A stretch of 64,000 bases of DNA from Marinicella rhabdoformis (GCF_009671245.1 NZ_VTFS01000004.1:62001-126000), one strand, 5' to 3'. Numbered from the stretch's first letter, positions 24,872-35,131 are shown. The notes: generated from the sequence alone by a model not told the origin. Numbers and translations: made by a program.

Positions 24872-25327
24872 TTAAGGTGTACGGCACTCTACTGGTAAAA
24901 AGCGGTTATTTAATGAAGACGTACATTCCCAGAATAAACTGGAGCTGGCATTGGTGCCAGTCCCAGGCAGAACGGGAGAAAAAGTCATCGTTTGACCGTT
25001 CAAAGTTGCATCATTAGAAAAAGTTACTTCAATCACACCAGCAGAGACTTGTACTTGGCTGACATTTGAACCAGTGATTAAATTTGCAGCAGGAATCCCA
25101 TTTGAGCCACTATTCAAACTTGTAATTGTACCTTCATTAACCCAATACTCTGAAACAACAGTTTTAACAGCCCCAACTACACTAAAAGCCTCTCCTGCTT
25201 TCGTTCTTACAGTATAGTCTCTATACGCAGGAATCGCATATGACATTAAAATGGCAATAATAGCGATCACAATCATCAACTCGATCAACGTGAACCCTTG
25301 CTTTTTTCTTAAGTGCTTCATCTTCAT
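24872..25327 (-). CDS. type IV pilin (PilA/PilE-like)
   Basis: This 151-residue prepilin has a short basic leader. The prepilin peptidase site is KKQG|FTLIELMIVIAIIAILMSYAIPAYRDYTVR, with Glu5 of the mature protein. The C-terminal disulfide loop is probably formed by the Cys in WECTSS and the Cys in PVECRTP at the end. In-frame ATGs at 25327 and 25321 are both possible. It is the first of two pilin genes in the window (the other is at 37974) and lies 147 bases downstream of a TfpX/TfpZ-type accessory gene in the same direction. Confidence 0.92.
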   Translation of the reverse strand: MKMKHLRKKQGFTLIELMIVIAIIAILMSYAIPAYRDYTVRTKAGEAFSVVGAVKTVVSEYWVNEGTITSLNSGSNGIPAANLITGSNVSQVQVSAGVIEVTFSNDATLNGQTMTFSPVLPGTGTNASSSLFWECTSSLNNRFLPVECRTP

Positions 25328-25474
25328 TCAAGGTAATATTTAATATTAACTATCTTCCTAAACTGAATTTTAAATGTAAACAAACGACAGATTTTTTAAC
25401 ATTCAATAGACGGAGAATCGAATTAAAGCCACTTTCTTTAATCATAAGCTTTAAACACCTGACAATTTTTGTCC

Positions 25475-26167
25475 CTATGGTGTCAAAACAGTTTTAAACT
25501 GTAAATTGCTTTTATCGATGATTAACACACCATAAATTTGTTCAAACTTCAGCTCATAATAAATATAGTTTTTGTTTTTTTGATTGATTAGGTCAAAATC
25601 TTTTTTAGTCTCAGTACTTGAGTTTTTAAATGTGTCTCTGGCCTGATCTAAGGTCAAAGGTCTGGTAAAACTTACCTTATTTTGAACATCAAAAGGCGTC
25701 ACTTGAGACAAGTAGTCATGAACATTTGAAACTGGGGATAGCAAGTCAGATTCAATTTTTCCATAAACAGGAAATAACCAAAATCCTTGTTCATTCATTT
25801 CATCACTCAACAGGTCGTAATCAATATCTTTCTCAATAACCACTTCAAGGTACCCGGTTCTGTGAATTACTAAGCTAGGCTTCCCTAAATAAATGTTGTA
25901 GACACCATAGAAAAAAGCAATCAATTGAAACAAAGCAATCAATAGCAAATCCATTTTTAAATACTTTTTCCCTTCTTTATAAATGATCAATGTCAACAAT
26001 GGCCCTAAAATAACATCAACAACAAACAATAGCTTTAAAGGCACACCCACACCAGAAACGTTGAAATAAACTTGTTGATACCAGACAAAATAAACGAAAG
26101 CGCAAAATAAAAGAATAAAAATTGCACTGATTAGAAAATGTACAAATGAAACTTTAACTTTTGACAT
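25475..26167 (-). CDS. TfpX/TfpZ-type type IV pilin accessory protein
   Basis: This 230-residue inner-membrane protein has about three or four hydrophobic segments in the first 110 residues. The order is ISAIFILLFCAFVYFVWY, LKLLFVVDVILGPLLTLIIY with GVGVPL before it, and IALFQLIAFFYGVYNIYLG. A periplasmic domain of about 115 residues follows. The VDVILGPLLTLIIY and YNIYLGKPSLVIH patterns are typical of TfpX/TfpZ, proteins needed for stable display of particular pilin alleles in Moraxella and Acinetobacter. Position directly upstream of a pilin gene fits that role. Confidence 0.85.
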   Translation of the reverse strand: MSKVKVSFVHFLISAIFILLFCAFVYFVWYQQVYFNVSGVGVPLKLLFVVDVILGPLLTLIIYKEGKKYLKMDLLLIALFQLIAFFYGVYNIYLGKPSLVIHRTGYLEVVIEKDIDYDLLSDEMNEQGFWLFPVYGKIESDLLSPVSNVHDYLSQVTPFDVQNKVSFTRPLTLDQARDTFKNSSTETKKDFDLINQKNKNYIYYELKFEQIYGVLIIDKSNLQFKTVLTP

Positions 26168-26493
26168 GTTAATTCCTCCAGCTTAGGTTTGAGAAAGTTC
26201 GCGCCATTACCTTTTTCCACATAAATAGTCAACAGTGCTTAAACACAGCCGAAATTATACAAACAGTTCGCCACGTTTTCCAGCGTCACAAAAAAAGTAA
26301 GAAAACATATATTTACTGCATTAATAATTTAACATCGAACCCACTATATTCACGAATGTTATTGTTATGACTTTGCCGATTTCATGCTCACCACCCTGCT
26401 TTATAGCCAGCTAAACACCATCCTCTTCGACATCCATGAAGCCGTTCATATAAAGCCTTTATTATCAATTTTGCTAAGAAGAAATTTGCTACA
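26168..26493. other. intergenic region between divergent genes, no gene seen
   Basis: These 326 bases separate the leftward TfpX/TfpZ gene from the rightward membrane glycosyltransferase gene. The sequence should hold two divergent promoters. I see no conserved operator, hairpin or small gene that I can support. Confidence 0.4.
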
Positions 26494-28182
26494 ATGGCTG
26501 TAAAATTGGTAATTGATAAAATGAATAAAATACAAAAAACACTTTTTACTTTCGCATATGCGGCAATCATTGGCTTCGTTATTATCATATCCTCCGTTCC
26601 TCCTGTTAGCAGGGATGCACAAACGCACCACTTGGCACTTCCTAAAATCTGGCTGACCGAAAGTGTTTTAAGTGTCGTTCCTGAAATGGAGTTTTCTTAT
26701 TATCCTCAATTAATTGACCTGTTGTATTATTTTCCGGTGGCTTTAAATTTTGATATTGCTGCTAAATACATCCACTTTCTCTTTGCCCTCGCTACGGCTT
26801 TTTTGATTTTCTTATTCATTCGAAGGTATTTGAATAGCTTTTGGGGTTTGTTGGGTGGCCTCATGTTTTTAACACTACCTCTTATATTAAAGCTCTCAGT
26901 CACTGTCTATGTGGATTTGGGCTTGTTGTTCTTTACTACTGCCGCCTTGTTTTCTGTCATCATTTGGTTAGAAAAACCCGAAAAAATGAAGTGGCTAATG
27001 ATTGCCGGCATCAGTTGTGGTTTGGCTTTATCAACTAAATACAATGCCATGATGGCAGTGACCATACTGGCATTATTATTTGGGTATTTTTATATCAAGA
27101 TTCACAAAAAAAACACAAATACCCAATTAAAAATCATCAAGTACTTGTCTATTTTTTCTATTTTAACGCTACTGATATTCTCTCCTTGGGCTATACGCAA
27201 TACCACACTAACTGGAAATCCTATTTACCCGTTGTATGATTCATTCTTTTCTCAATTCAGCGAAAATACTACAGCTGAGACAGAACAGGTTCTTTTTCCA
27301 AGTAATGAAGAAAAAATGAAACCCCTCACCTTCAGGCGACTGGCGTACCAAGAGAACCCTATTTACTCTTTAGCACTCCCACTCAGGGTGTTTTATGAAG
27401 GTCAAGATGACAACCCCAAGTATTTTGATGGTAAATTAAATCCCATGCTCTTGCTCTTCGCTTTGTTGTTATTGCTCAGAATAAAAAGCAATTGGCGTCA
27501 TCAATTTTTTGCCAGCTTTGTTGTTATTACATTACTATATACCATGTTTGCTGTGGACATGAGAATCAGATACATCATTACCATAGTGACCCCGATGATT
27601 GTATTAGCCGTATTTGGCATACATCACATTAGCCAATGGTTAAAGGGCCAATTATCCTTATCAGGTGCTAAAGCCATCATAGCAGTGTTTTTGGCAATCT
27701 ATTTTGCCTTTAATTTATCCTATGCTGTCAATTTATATAAAAAAATCGATCCTTTGCCCTATATTTTGGGAGAGATCAGTAAGGATGATTATATTTCCAA
27801 TCAATTGCCTTATTACTCACTCAATCAAATGGCAAACGAACTGGTTCCACAAAAGGGTAAATTATTGGGCGTATATACAGGTAACCGACGCTATTACTTG
27901 GATATTCCACACACTTTACAAAGTGAAATGATTTTTCACTATGCAAGAAATGCCTCTGACACAAATGATTTAGCACAAAAACTCTCGAATCACCAAATAA
28001 CGCATATCCTCGTCAGAGTTGACTTATTCAACAATAAACTATCTGGAGAAAATGAAGAAGTTAAATCATTGCTATTAAATTTTTTCAAAAATAATTTGAA
28101 GCTACTTGCTTCTAAAGGTAGGTTTTCGCTTTTTGAAATGACTCAATCTTTTCCTCAATTAAAGCTCTTGGAAGAAACTTGA
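26494..28182 (+). CDS. GT39-like membrane glycosyltransferase
   Basis: This 562-residue integral membrane protein has about ten or more hydrophobic segments and a short soluble tail. The first loop contains PPVSRDAQTHHLALPKIW, where the Asp and paired His occupy the place of the acidic catalytic motif of GT-C enzymes. ISCGLALSTKYNAMMAV and PWAIRNTTLTGNPIYPLYD are typical of the GT39/ArnT-like group. An alternative start is the ATG at 26521; AAGAAG upstream of 26494 favours the longer form. Its location between the two pilin genes makes a role in surface-protein or pilin glycosylation plausible, but the substrate is unknown. Confidence 0.78.
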   Translation: MAVKLVIDKMNKIQKTLFTFAYAAIIGFVIIISSVPPVSRDAQTHHLALPKIWLTESVLSVVPEMEFSYYPQLIDLLYYFPVALNFDIAAKYIHFLFALATAFLIFLFIRRYLNSFWGLLGGLMFLTLPLILKLSVTVYVDLGLLFFTTAALFSVIIWLEKPEKMKWLMIAGISCGLALSTKYNAMMAVTILALLFGYFYIKIHKKNTNTQLKIIKYLSIFSILTLLIFSPWAIRNTTLTGNPIYPLYDSFFSQFSENTTAETEQVLFPSNEEKMKPLTFRRLAYQENPIYSLALPLRVFYEGQDDNPKYFDGKLNPMLLLFALLLLLRIKSNWRHQFFASFVVITLLYTMFAVDMRIRYIITIVTPMIVLAVFGIHHISQWLKGQLSLSGAKAIIAVFLAIYFAFNLSYAVNLYKKIDPLPYILGEISKDDYISNQLPYYSLNQMANELVPQKGKLLGVYTGNRRYYLDIPHTLQSEMIFHYARNASDTNDLAQKLSNHQITHILVRVDLFNNKLSGENEEVKSLLLNFFKNNLKLLASKGRFSLFEMTQSFPQLKLLEET

Positions 28183-28231
28183 ACTTATCAGGGTAAAGTT
28201 AATTTACAGACATATCATCTATAACCAAAAT

Positions 28232-28283
28232 GTCACGTGGTGACGCTTGAAATCCGCCATTTTTTCAATACATAATGACGGAT
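28232..28283. terminator. possible bidirectional terminator between convergent genes
   Basis: AATCCGCCAT (28251-28260) and ATGACGGATT (28274-28283) form an imperfect 10-bp stem with a T-rich loop and flank. A smaller hairpin, GTCAC-GTG-GTGAC, lies at 28232-28244. The position between two convergent genes fits a shared terminator. Confidence 0.4.
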
Positions 28284-28330
28284 TTTGATTTAAAATAATT
28301 TGACTTTAAAACATTCAAAATAGCGTTTGT

Positions 28331-31324
28331 TCAAATGCCTTCTAATTGAGCCAACAACCAAGCAGAGTGTTGCTGCCAGAACATTCCTCGGTCCCTCAAA
28401 TATAAGTCAGCAGTTAATGGCAGCTCGCCATTGGAACTTTGTAACATAATAATAGAAAATAGACCGTAATTAAACAGCTCCTTCTTTATGTTTATATGCA
28501 GGTCAACATCTACTTTCAATATTTCATTAGATAACTGAATAAAAGAATAATAATCTTTTTTATAAAATAGATTTAATAACTCAACAGTACTTTTTAATTC
28601 TTTATTATTGATTAAGTCCAAACAGTTGATAACTTGGGTGTTTTCAAAAATTTTGCTGACCTGGTCTGTCCCTAAAATGGCAACATGGTTCAATATATCG
28701 ATTAAATTTCCAGTCCATTTTTGCTCTTTAGCAACATCATTTTGACCGCAATAGTAATCTGACTGTGAAAATATGTGTACATATCCACTTTCTATTGTTG
28801 TTAAATCTTTATTTTCATTGCTTACAAGATATTCAAGAAGATTCATTCTGCTACTCATAAGTTTTAGGTATGGATGATTTTTGTCATACCCGCTAAAAGA
28901 TTCAGTAGAATAATCGGCCTGTGTGCCTAAGATTTCAAAAACAGGCAGGCCAAATTTTGTATATTCAAACAAATGAATGGAAGAAACATTTTTATATCTA
29001 TCCTTTGGTGCCTGTAAACTAAGAATTGGAAAATAGTCGCTGTTTACAGCCTTACTTAAAAACCTAAATACATTTCCAAGTATTTCACTGTTTCCAGCTT
29101 TTCTTGTTGTGATGTGAGACAAATGAGAAATCCCAATCCTTTCTAAATCAGATTTAAGCAAACTTGGCAATTGTTCAAATTGCCCATATTTAAATTTTGG
29201 TATTTGGCTGTCACTGACAACCATGATTACATCGCCACTGTTAGCACGGTACAAGTCAAAGTAATTAAATTCTTGCGTAATGGCGTTAAAAGCTGAAGCC
29301 AGCACCGTAGGACTGATCTCATACAGCTGCAACCATTGCACTAATACACCATCTTCATTTAAATAGTTTTTTATATGACTGTAGAAATTTTCAGTAAAAA
29401 GATTACCTACACCCATTACCCAAGGATTAGAAGGTTCTGAAACTATGATGTCATACTTTTTATTGTTTGAAGCAAAATATGTTTTAGCGTCATCAATCAC
29501 TAAATTAGATCTTTCATCCTTAAATACCCTCTCGTTTTTTTCACCAAATAATTTAGCACCTTCAATCATGTTAGGCTCTATTTCAATGGTATCCAAGGTC
29601 TCTAAAGATTCCGAAGCCAAAAGCGTATTGGTGGTTAACCCTGAACCAAAACCAATATTAGCAACATTTTTCACATTGGGTTTTATCAATAAAGGAATGG
29701 CTCCTGCGAGTACCATTGTGGGCTCATCAACAGAATAAGCTGTATCGCTACCTACAATTATTCCTGCATCTGGCTTTCCATTTGTTGCTATCACCAATGT
29801 AGCTAAATTATTTTTAACTTCTTTGGTTACACTGATACTTGCTGACTTTCCATCTTCATAAAAAAGAACCTCTGATTTGTCAGAAATGGTATCTCTTGCA
29901 TACCTATAAGTACCTGATGCCAAGGTTCTGGGTGAAAAATCTGCAACCACAATGACCAAAATCAAAGCAACAAGATAAACCGCAGGAGATACGTTTGCCA
30001 ACCTAAATTTGCCTTCATTTCTGGCTTTCATTATTAAAAGTAAACCCAAAACAAAATCAACCAATGATGCAAATACCAGCATATACTTCAGACCCAAATA
30101 GATCATTCCTAAATGGATCGCAAACCAAACACCTAATAACGCACCGACAGTGTTGAATGCATAAACTTTACCGATTGCAGTTTCATTCTCACCTTTTTTC
30201 ATTAAGATCATAGTCAACAATGGCAATGTCATTCCAGCAAAAAAAGCAGCTGGCATCATGATTAGCATCGCTAACACTGCTGTTAAAATGTTATAAAACG
30301 TATACCCTGTGTCGGTGGATTTCAAAACATGCTTTAATATTTCTGCAACCCACGAGAATGATTCAATATACATAGGCATAGTTAACAAGGCCAATGTTCC
30401 CATAAGAATTTGAATCACACCCAAGTACTTCACAATATCTTGAATATGATCAATACGCTTTTTAATCCACAGCCCACCCAAGGCAAGACCCAATATAAAA
30501 GCACTCAACATGATTTCAAAGGAATGCAATGTGGTACCAAGCACCAAATTCAACATTCGAATCCATGAAATTTCGTAAACAAATGAGGCAAAACCCGTGA
30601 ACAGAGCAACAGAAACAATCAAAGTTTTAGAAATTGAATTAGCATCAAATTTGCTTTTTATGTCTATATTTGATCGATTGAAAGACGGCTCTTTGGCTTT
30701 AGCAACAATATAAATTGCTAAGGCTACAAAAAGATTTAAAATCCCCGCCACCAAAAGGGCTCCTGGCATACCTACTGCAGGAATCAAAACAAAAGTTGCA
30801 AGAATTGCACCAAAGGCGGCACCCAAGCTGTTTGAAAAATAGAGCATTGAAATGATTCCACCTTCAGAGCGACCCGCCCGTCGAATGATGCCCGAACTCA
30901 ACAACGGAAAAGTTGCACCTAACAATATAGACTGCGGTAGTATCAAGAAACTGGCGATTAACCACTTCAAAATCGTTATGAGCGCTGGAGAACCTAAACT
31001 GGGGAAAATGACATCGAAAGAATAATGAATTGTAAAGTCAAAAACATTGTGAAATACCAAGCCCAATAATCCAAGAATTAACTCTATGACTGCATATGCC
31101 AACACCGCATTTTTAAACTTATTAATATTTTTGCTAACGATCCAAGCACCTAAGGCCATACCACCCATAAAAATGGCTAAAGTTAATGTTTGTGCAAAAG
31201 CGGCATGCCCTAAAAAAAGCCCTAAATATTGGGACCATACTGATTCGTAAACTAAGCCGGCAACACCTGAGACAATAAAGGCGCCAAAAACTAGGAACCT
31301 ATGAGAAAGTGGAAAATTTTGCAT
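28331..31324 (-). CDS. fused MFS transporter/spermidine synthase-like protein
   Basis: This 997-residue protein has an N-terminal half (to ~residue 460) of about twelve or more membrane segments beginning FLVFGAFIVSGVAGLVYESVW. The spermidine-synthase-like Rossmann domain lies at about 490-720. It contains VLFYEDGKSASISV, NVANIGFGSGLTTNTLL (SAM-type glycine loop), IEIEPNMIEGA and DIIVSEPSNPWVMGVGNLFT. The C-terminal ~270 residues match no family I recognise. Proteins of this fusion type are widespread in environmental bacteria and lack a firm function. True polyamine synthesis is unproven for the fused class. It is at the end of the leftward glycosylation cluster but separated from it by 278 bases. 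Confidence 0.85.
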   Translation of the reverse strand: MQNFPLSHRFLVFGAFIVSGVAGLVYESVWSQYLGLFLGHAAFAQTLTLAIFMGGMALGAWIVSKNINKFKNAVLAYAVIELILGLLGLVFHNVFDFTIHYSFDVIFPSLGSPALITILKWLIASFLILPQSILLGATFPLLSSGIIRRAGRSEGGIISMLYFSNSLGAAFGAILATFVLIPAVGMPGALLVAGILNLFVALAIYIVAKAKEPSFNRSNIDIKSKFDANSISKTLIVSVALFTGFASFVYEISWIRMLNLVLGTTLHSFEIMLSAFILGLALGGLWIKKRIDHIQDIVKYLGVIQILMGTLALLTMPMYIESFSWVAEILKHVLKSTDTGYTFYNILTAVLAMLIMMPAAFFAGMTLPLLTMILMKKGENETAIGKVYAFNTVGALLGVWFAIHLGMIYLGLKYMLVFASLVDFVLGLLLIMKARNEGKFRLANVSPAVYLVALILVIVVADFSPRTLASGTYRYARDTISDKSEVLFYEDGKSASISVTKEVKNNLATLVIATNGKPDAGIIVGSDTAYSVDEPTMVLAGAIPLLIKPNVKNVANIGFGSGLTTNTLLASESLETLDTIEIEPNMIEGAKLFGEKNERVFKDERSNLVIDDAKTYFASNNKKYDIIVSEPSNPWVMGVGNLFTENFYSHIKNYLNEDGVLVQWLQLYEISPTVLASAFNAITQEFNYFDLYRANSGDVIMVVSDSQIPKFKYGQFEQLPSLLKSDLERIGISHLSHITTRKAGNSEILGNVFRFLSKAVNSDYFPILSLQAPKDRYKNVSSIHLFEYTKFGLPVFEILGTQADYSTESFSGYDKNHPYLKLMSSRMNLLEYLVSNENKDLTTIESGYVHIFSQSDYYCGQNDVAKEQKWTGNLIDILNHVAILGTDQVSKIFENTQVINCLDLINNKELKSTVELLNLFYKKDYYSFIQLSNEILKVDVDLHINIKKELFNYGLFSIIMLQSSNGELPLTADLYLRDRGMFWQQHSAWLLAQLEGI

Positions 31325-31602
31325 ATTTAACTCTTCATTATAAAAATATTATTAATAAATTGGGTGGACTCTTGTATCAAGAGCTAATAAATAATTCATA
31401 GATAATACCTTAATTTTCGTTCAAGTACCCAAGAAATTTTATAGAGTCTCTATTGACATGGTTCAATATTTTCCCAACCTCTTTCACCTAAATATACCCA
31501 CCCAGAGATTGCCGCATATTATCTGACTCTGAAAACACTGTAAAGCTGTTGAAAACGAAACAATTTTAGGCCGAACACGTATTATTATAGTGTGCTTACT
31601 TT
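31325..31602. other. intergenic region, probable promoter of the fused spermidine-synthase-like gene
   Basis: These 278 bases hold no gene that I can support. A 6-bp inverted repeat, CTCTTG-TAT-CAAGAG, lies at 31370-31384, about 45 bases before the downstream start codon. It could be an operator or chance. Confidence 0.3.
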
Positions 31603-32415
31603 TCAGTCCTTTGTGGTTACAATAACTAAATTGATACTTTTATCATGATCGTTGGTTAAATAAATGTCCTTATGGTCAAAATCAAATTTTTGTTTTTCTT
31701 TATTTTTCTTCTTGCCATTATATTTTTTCAAAAATGTCAAAAACATGATTCTCAACTTCTCTGGAATAAACCACAAAGTAAATGGCAAAGTAAGCAACCT
31801 AAGTTTTTTAGTTCTTTTGATTTCCATGTCAACCAAATCTTTTCTTGCAGTCATATAAATTGCCTTATTGACTTTAAAATACTGTGACGCATTTGCTACC
31901 AAAGTGCTCATGTCATATTCACGAATATGGTATTGGTTCCATGGTTTTTGAAATGAAAATAGCCTGCTTGTTTTATCTGGTGTAGCTACAATCAATACAC
32001 CTTCTTTTTTTAATACCCTGTTCAATTCTTTAAAAAAGTGCTCATCTTTTTTTAAATGCTCTATCACTTGAAATGAAATCACTACATCGAAAGTGGCATC
32101 TGGAAAGGGTAAATCTGTTGTGTCTATATCATCTATACGTTTGAATTCTAAGTTATCCTTTTTGTATTTTTTTTGGGCATACGATATGGCTTGCTGAGAA
32201 ATATCAACAGCAACAATCTCAGAACAACTGTCAGCAACATAATGACTCCCATAACCTGAACCACAACCAAATTCTAATACATTTTTATTTTGCAGATAAG
32301 GAATTGCAAACTCATAAGTAGCTATGTGGCACTGATAAATAAAAAACTCATTAATATCATCAGAATATTTATCAGCTATTACCCGCTCTCCTGTCTTCTT
32401 TAGTTTCGTTTTCAT
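31603..32415 (-). CDS. class I SAM-dependent methyltransferase
   Basis: This 270-residue protein has the methyltransferase motifs in order: motif I VLEFGCGSGYGSHYVA, motif II IVAVDISQQAISYA and motif III FDVVISFQVIEHL, followed by VLIVATPDK. This is the Methyltransf_11/UbiG-like small-molecule or sugar methyltransferase type. A basic C-terminal tail (KKYNGKKKNKEKQKFDFDHKD) is unusual and may mediate membrane or lipid contact. It overlaps the upstream gene by 4 bases and is the last gene in the 38.4-31.6 kb cluster. Confidence 0.85.
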   Translation of the reverse strand: MKTKLKKTGERVIADKYSDDINEFFIYQCHIATYEFAIPYLQNKNVLEFGCGSGYGSHYVADSCSEIVAVDISQQAISYAQKKYKKDNLEFKRIDDIDTTDLPFPDATFDVVISFQVIEHLKKDEHFFKELNRVLKKEGVLIVATPDKTSRLFSFQKPWNQYHIREYDMSTLVANASQYFKVNKAIYMTARKDLVDMEIKRTKKLRLLTLPFTLWFIPEKLRIMFLTFLKKYNGKKKNKEKQKFDFDHKDIYLTNDHDKSINLVIVTTKD

Positions 32416-33353
32416 TTTGTAATTCTTATATAAGCTTCCGCAAGTAAGGAATATAGCAAATCCCCAAAAACATTAATACTTCTTAGTATCAAAGCCACAA
32501 GTGTAATGGTAGCTAATGGGTATACAGGTGAGAGTAAATTAATAAAAATAAATTCTCGAACACCCAAACCTCCTGGAGGTCCGGGGAGTATGAAACCAAT
32601 GGTCCAACTCAAGATATAGACCAATAACAAATTCATAAAATCAATGAATTTAACTTCATTATCTAGAACAGCATAAATAACAGTATTACATAACCCCATA
32701 ATGACGTATGCAAGACAAAATGCCACTGTTATCAAAAACATGACTTGCCTATTTTTCAGCACAAGTTTAGATTTTTCAGCGAGAATCATCACCTTATCCT
32801 TGAAAAAAATGATAAAGAACAAAGCAAAAACCGCAATCAGTGACCAAATCAATTGATTGGAACCAGAACCAAAATCCATCCTGAAAACATCTATATTTGA
32901 GGCTCCTGATAACATAATAAAAACCATCATCGCTGAACCAATAAATACAGATATACTCACTTCAATCAAAGTACTCAAAGCCAAATTTGAGTGCGTGTAA
33001 CCTAATTTTTTCCCTAATAAATTTCTACCAACAAATTGCATGAAATTTCCAGGAATATATTTCCCAATATTTGACCGAGAATGTACTAATATCAATTGAT
33101 CAAAATGATAAAAACAATGCTTTTGTGACAGTGTATTTATTATCAAAGACCATATAAAGACTCCAATCAACATCACAACCACATACAAAATCAAAACAAC
33201 CAGCAATAGTAAGACATCCATATCATTTATGAAAGTGGTCAATTGTTCCCAGTTGAGGCCAGTTTCTCTTATGGTTTTTATAACAAAATAAATGGCACCA
33301 ATTCCAAGGAGATAGCCAAGCCACTTAAAAATATTTTTATTTTTTAACCACAT
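32412..33353 (-). CDS. AglD/LPG-synthase-TM-like membrane protein (UPF0104)
   Basis: This 313-residue protein has about eight membrane segments. It matches the lysylphosphatidylglycerol synthase transmembrane/AglD family through GKYIPGNFMQFVGRNLLGKKLGY and FILPGPPGGLGVREFIFI. The latter is the PGxxGxRE signature near the end. Family members without the catalytic C-terminal domain are linked to glycolipid or polyprenyl-phosphate-sugar handling and sit in glycosylation clusters. Here it lies between two methyltransferases and downstream of a Dol-P-Man-synthase-like gene, which fits flipping or handling of a polyprenyl-linked sugar (inference). It overlaps both neighbours. Confidence 0.82.
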   Translation of the reverse strand: MWLKNKNIFKWLGYLLGIGAIYFVIKTIRETGLNWEQLTTFINDMDVLLLLVVLILYVVVMLIGVFIWSLIINTLSQKHCFYHFDQLILVHSRSNIGKYIPGNFMQFVGRNLLGKKLGYTHSNLALSTLIEVSISVFIGSAMMVFIMLSGASNIDVFRMDFGSGSNQLIWSLIAVFALFFIIFFKDKVMILAEKSKLVLKNRQVMFLITVAFCLAYVIMGLCNTVIYAVLDNEVKFIDFMNLLLVYILSWTIGFILPGPPGGLGVREFIFINLLSPVYPLATITLVALILRSINVFGDLLYSLLAEAYIRITK

Positions 33354-34101
33354 GAATCAGATAGCCTGAACCCAAATCTTTATTGAAAAAGATTTTTTGA
33401 ATGACATAAAAGGGGAACATAACAAAATCATTAAACAACAACCTATAGATCAACCTGTTTTTTCTTTCGGTACCACTTTTTTTAGATAATTGTTCTTTTT
33501 CAATTGCTGCGTCTTTGCCTTTAACTTCCGACTTTTTACTCATTCCCAAAAACTTATCCAGCAACAAGGAAATAGGAAAACCATAATTCCACAATTGAAT
33601 GATTTGATATTCATCACCACTGAACGCCTCAACCAACTGTTTTCGCTCGTACCGTCGATAATGACCAGCCCAAACATCACTGTCATTCCATTTTGACATG
33701 TGGGCTGGAACTGAAATAATGAGTGAACCTCCAGGGTTCAACATATTGCCCCATTCTTTGATCGTCTCAACATCGTTTTTTATATGCTCTAACACCTCAA
33801 AAGCACAAACAAAATCAAATTTTTGATTTGATATTTCAGACGATTCTGAATGAAGTTTAATATTTTTCAATATGCCAGCTTCTTGCAACCTTTGGGAAGC
33901 CATCATCAGTGCGTCTTCAGAAAAATCCACACCGGTTACATCTGCACCTTTACCATGAAACCATTTAAGCATTTCACCTGCGCCAAAACCAAACTCCAAA
34001 ACTGTTTTATTTTTCAAATCAAGACGTTTCATTATCGAGATTATGGCCGCTTTTCTCAGTAGAAACCGAGGCATTGGTAGCCAATTAACTTTTGTTGTCA
34101 T
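33337..34101 (-). CDS. class I SAM-dependent methyltransferase
   Basis: The start is the ATG at 34101, preceded by an AGGAG ribosome-binding site (an in-frame TTG at 34116 lies inside it). Motif I is VLEFGFGAGEMLKWF, followed by VTGVDFSEDALMMA, then FDFVCAFEVLEHI and GSLIISVPAH. The later WAGHYRRYERKQL segment is typical of cluster-associated methyltransferases acting on sugars or lipids. It starts inside the GT4 gene's 3' end and overlaps the AglD-like gene by 17 bases, so the cluster is tightly packed. The substrate is unknown. Confidence 0.85.
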   Translation of the reverse strand: MTTKVNWLPMPRFLLRKAAIISIMKRLDLKNKTVLEFGFGAGEMLKWFHGKGADVTGVDFSEDALMMASQRLQEAGILKNIKLHSESSEISNQKFDFVCAFEVLEHIKNDVETIKEWGNMLNPGGSLIISVPAHMSKWNDSDVWAGHYRRYERKQLVEAFSGDEYQIIQLWNYGFPISLLLDKFLGMSKKSEVKGKDAAIEKEQLSKKSGTERKNRLIYRLLFNDFVMFPFYVIQKIFFNKDLGSGYLIHVVKK

Positions 34102-35131
34102 TTTGCGCTCCTGCAACTGATAATATTGCTTCTTTCAATGTCTGTGAAGAGCCCATTTCGACAAATTTCACATTTTTATATTGTTGTGGATAACGTTCCT
34201 TGTTAGCCTCATTCTCACCCAGCAACATCTTCTTTTCCATGGCTTCGAAAATATATGCTTTGCCTGGGATGGTTCTTTTTGCTTTTTTAATGGAGTCATT
34301 AAAGTGGCCTGCCAAACAGAGGTCGGCTTGTGCAATCAATTCTGCCAAATTCACTTGTTCCAACCAAGGATAATAAGTCAGCTTTTCCTGCAAATGGAGT
34401 TTGTCTTTTTGTGATTGGCTTAATGGCCCAACAAAAACAAAGTATATCTGAGCATCACTTATCTGAGTAATGGCATCAATCACCACATCAACACCTTGTA
34501 AAGGCAAAACCGTAGCAAAATAGAAAACCACAAAATCATTTCTGTATTTTTCGTGCTTGGGAACATTTTGAGGGAAATAATATGTAGAGTCTGCCTCTAA
34601 ATACAAAACCGTAGTCTTCGATCTGTTTGCGTTCAAATCTTGAATAAAATATTCAGCATGGTGTGCTGTATCAGCTATTATCAAATCCGCCTTACGCAAG
34701 GTAAATTTATCTAACCAGAGTAATCTATTTGATACAAAACCTTGGTCTTTGAACTTCTTTCGATCATGTACCAGGGTGTCATGAAATGAAATAAAAAAGT
34801 CAATGATGACTTTGTTTTTCCTAAATTTCCACCACCAAATACATTGTACAAGCTGAGGAGCAAAGCCTAAAAAAACAACGTCATATCTTTTTATAGATTT
34901 AAATAACAATTTAAAATATACAGTGAACAGTCTAAGCAGATATGTTTTGTTTTTTGAAACAATCACATCTACTTGTTTAGCATGTAATTTAATCAGCTTG
35001 AGTTCTTGTTGAATCCTCAGGTAATCCAGATATGTCGTTGCAATAAACAACACCTTTTTGCCAGCCACCTCTCTAATGAGACGCTCCTCGCCTGCCTCCT
35101 TTTTTGTGACAGAGGCACTACTTTTTGTCAT
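34085..35131 (-). CDS. glycosyltransferase family 4-like protein
   Basis: This 348-residue GT-B fold protein has an N-terminal domain with KKVLFIATTYLDYLRI, YDVVFLGFAPQLVQCIWW and RKADLIIADTAHHAEYFI. The C-terminal domain has FVVFYFATVLPLQGVDVVIDA, IYFVFVGPLSQSQ and LAELIAQADLCLAGHF, which parallel GT4 donor-site motifs in weaker form. The usual EGFG...E motif is replaced by KRTIPGKAYIFEAM, so this is a divergent member. It overlaps the GT2 gene by 14 bases. It likely adds a later sugar to the glycan built by this cluster. Confidence 0.78.
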   Translation of the reverse strand: MTKSSASVTKKEAGEERLIREVAGKKVLFIATTYLDYLRIQQELKLIKLHAKQVDVIVSKNKTYLLRLFTVYFKLLFKSIKRYDVVFLGFAPQLVQCIWWWKFRKNKVIIDFFISFHDTLVHDRKKFKDQGFVSNRLLWLDKFTLRKADLIIADTAHHAEYFIQDLNANRSKTTVLYLEADSTYYFPQNVPKHEKYRNDFVVFYFATVLPLQGVDVVIDAITQISDAQIYFVFVGPLSQSQKDKLHLQEKLTYYPWLEQVNLAELIAQADLCLAGHFNDSIKKAKRTIPGKAYIFEAMEKKMLLGENEANKERYPQQYKNVKFVEMGSSQTLKEAILSVAGAQNDNKS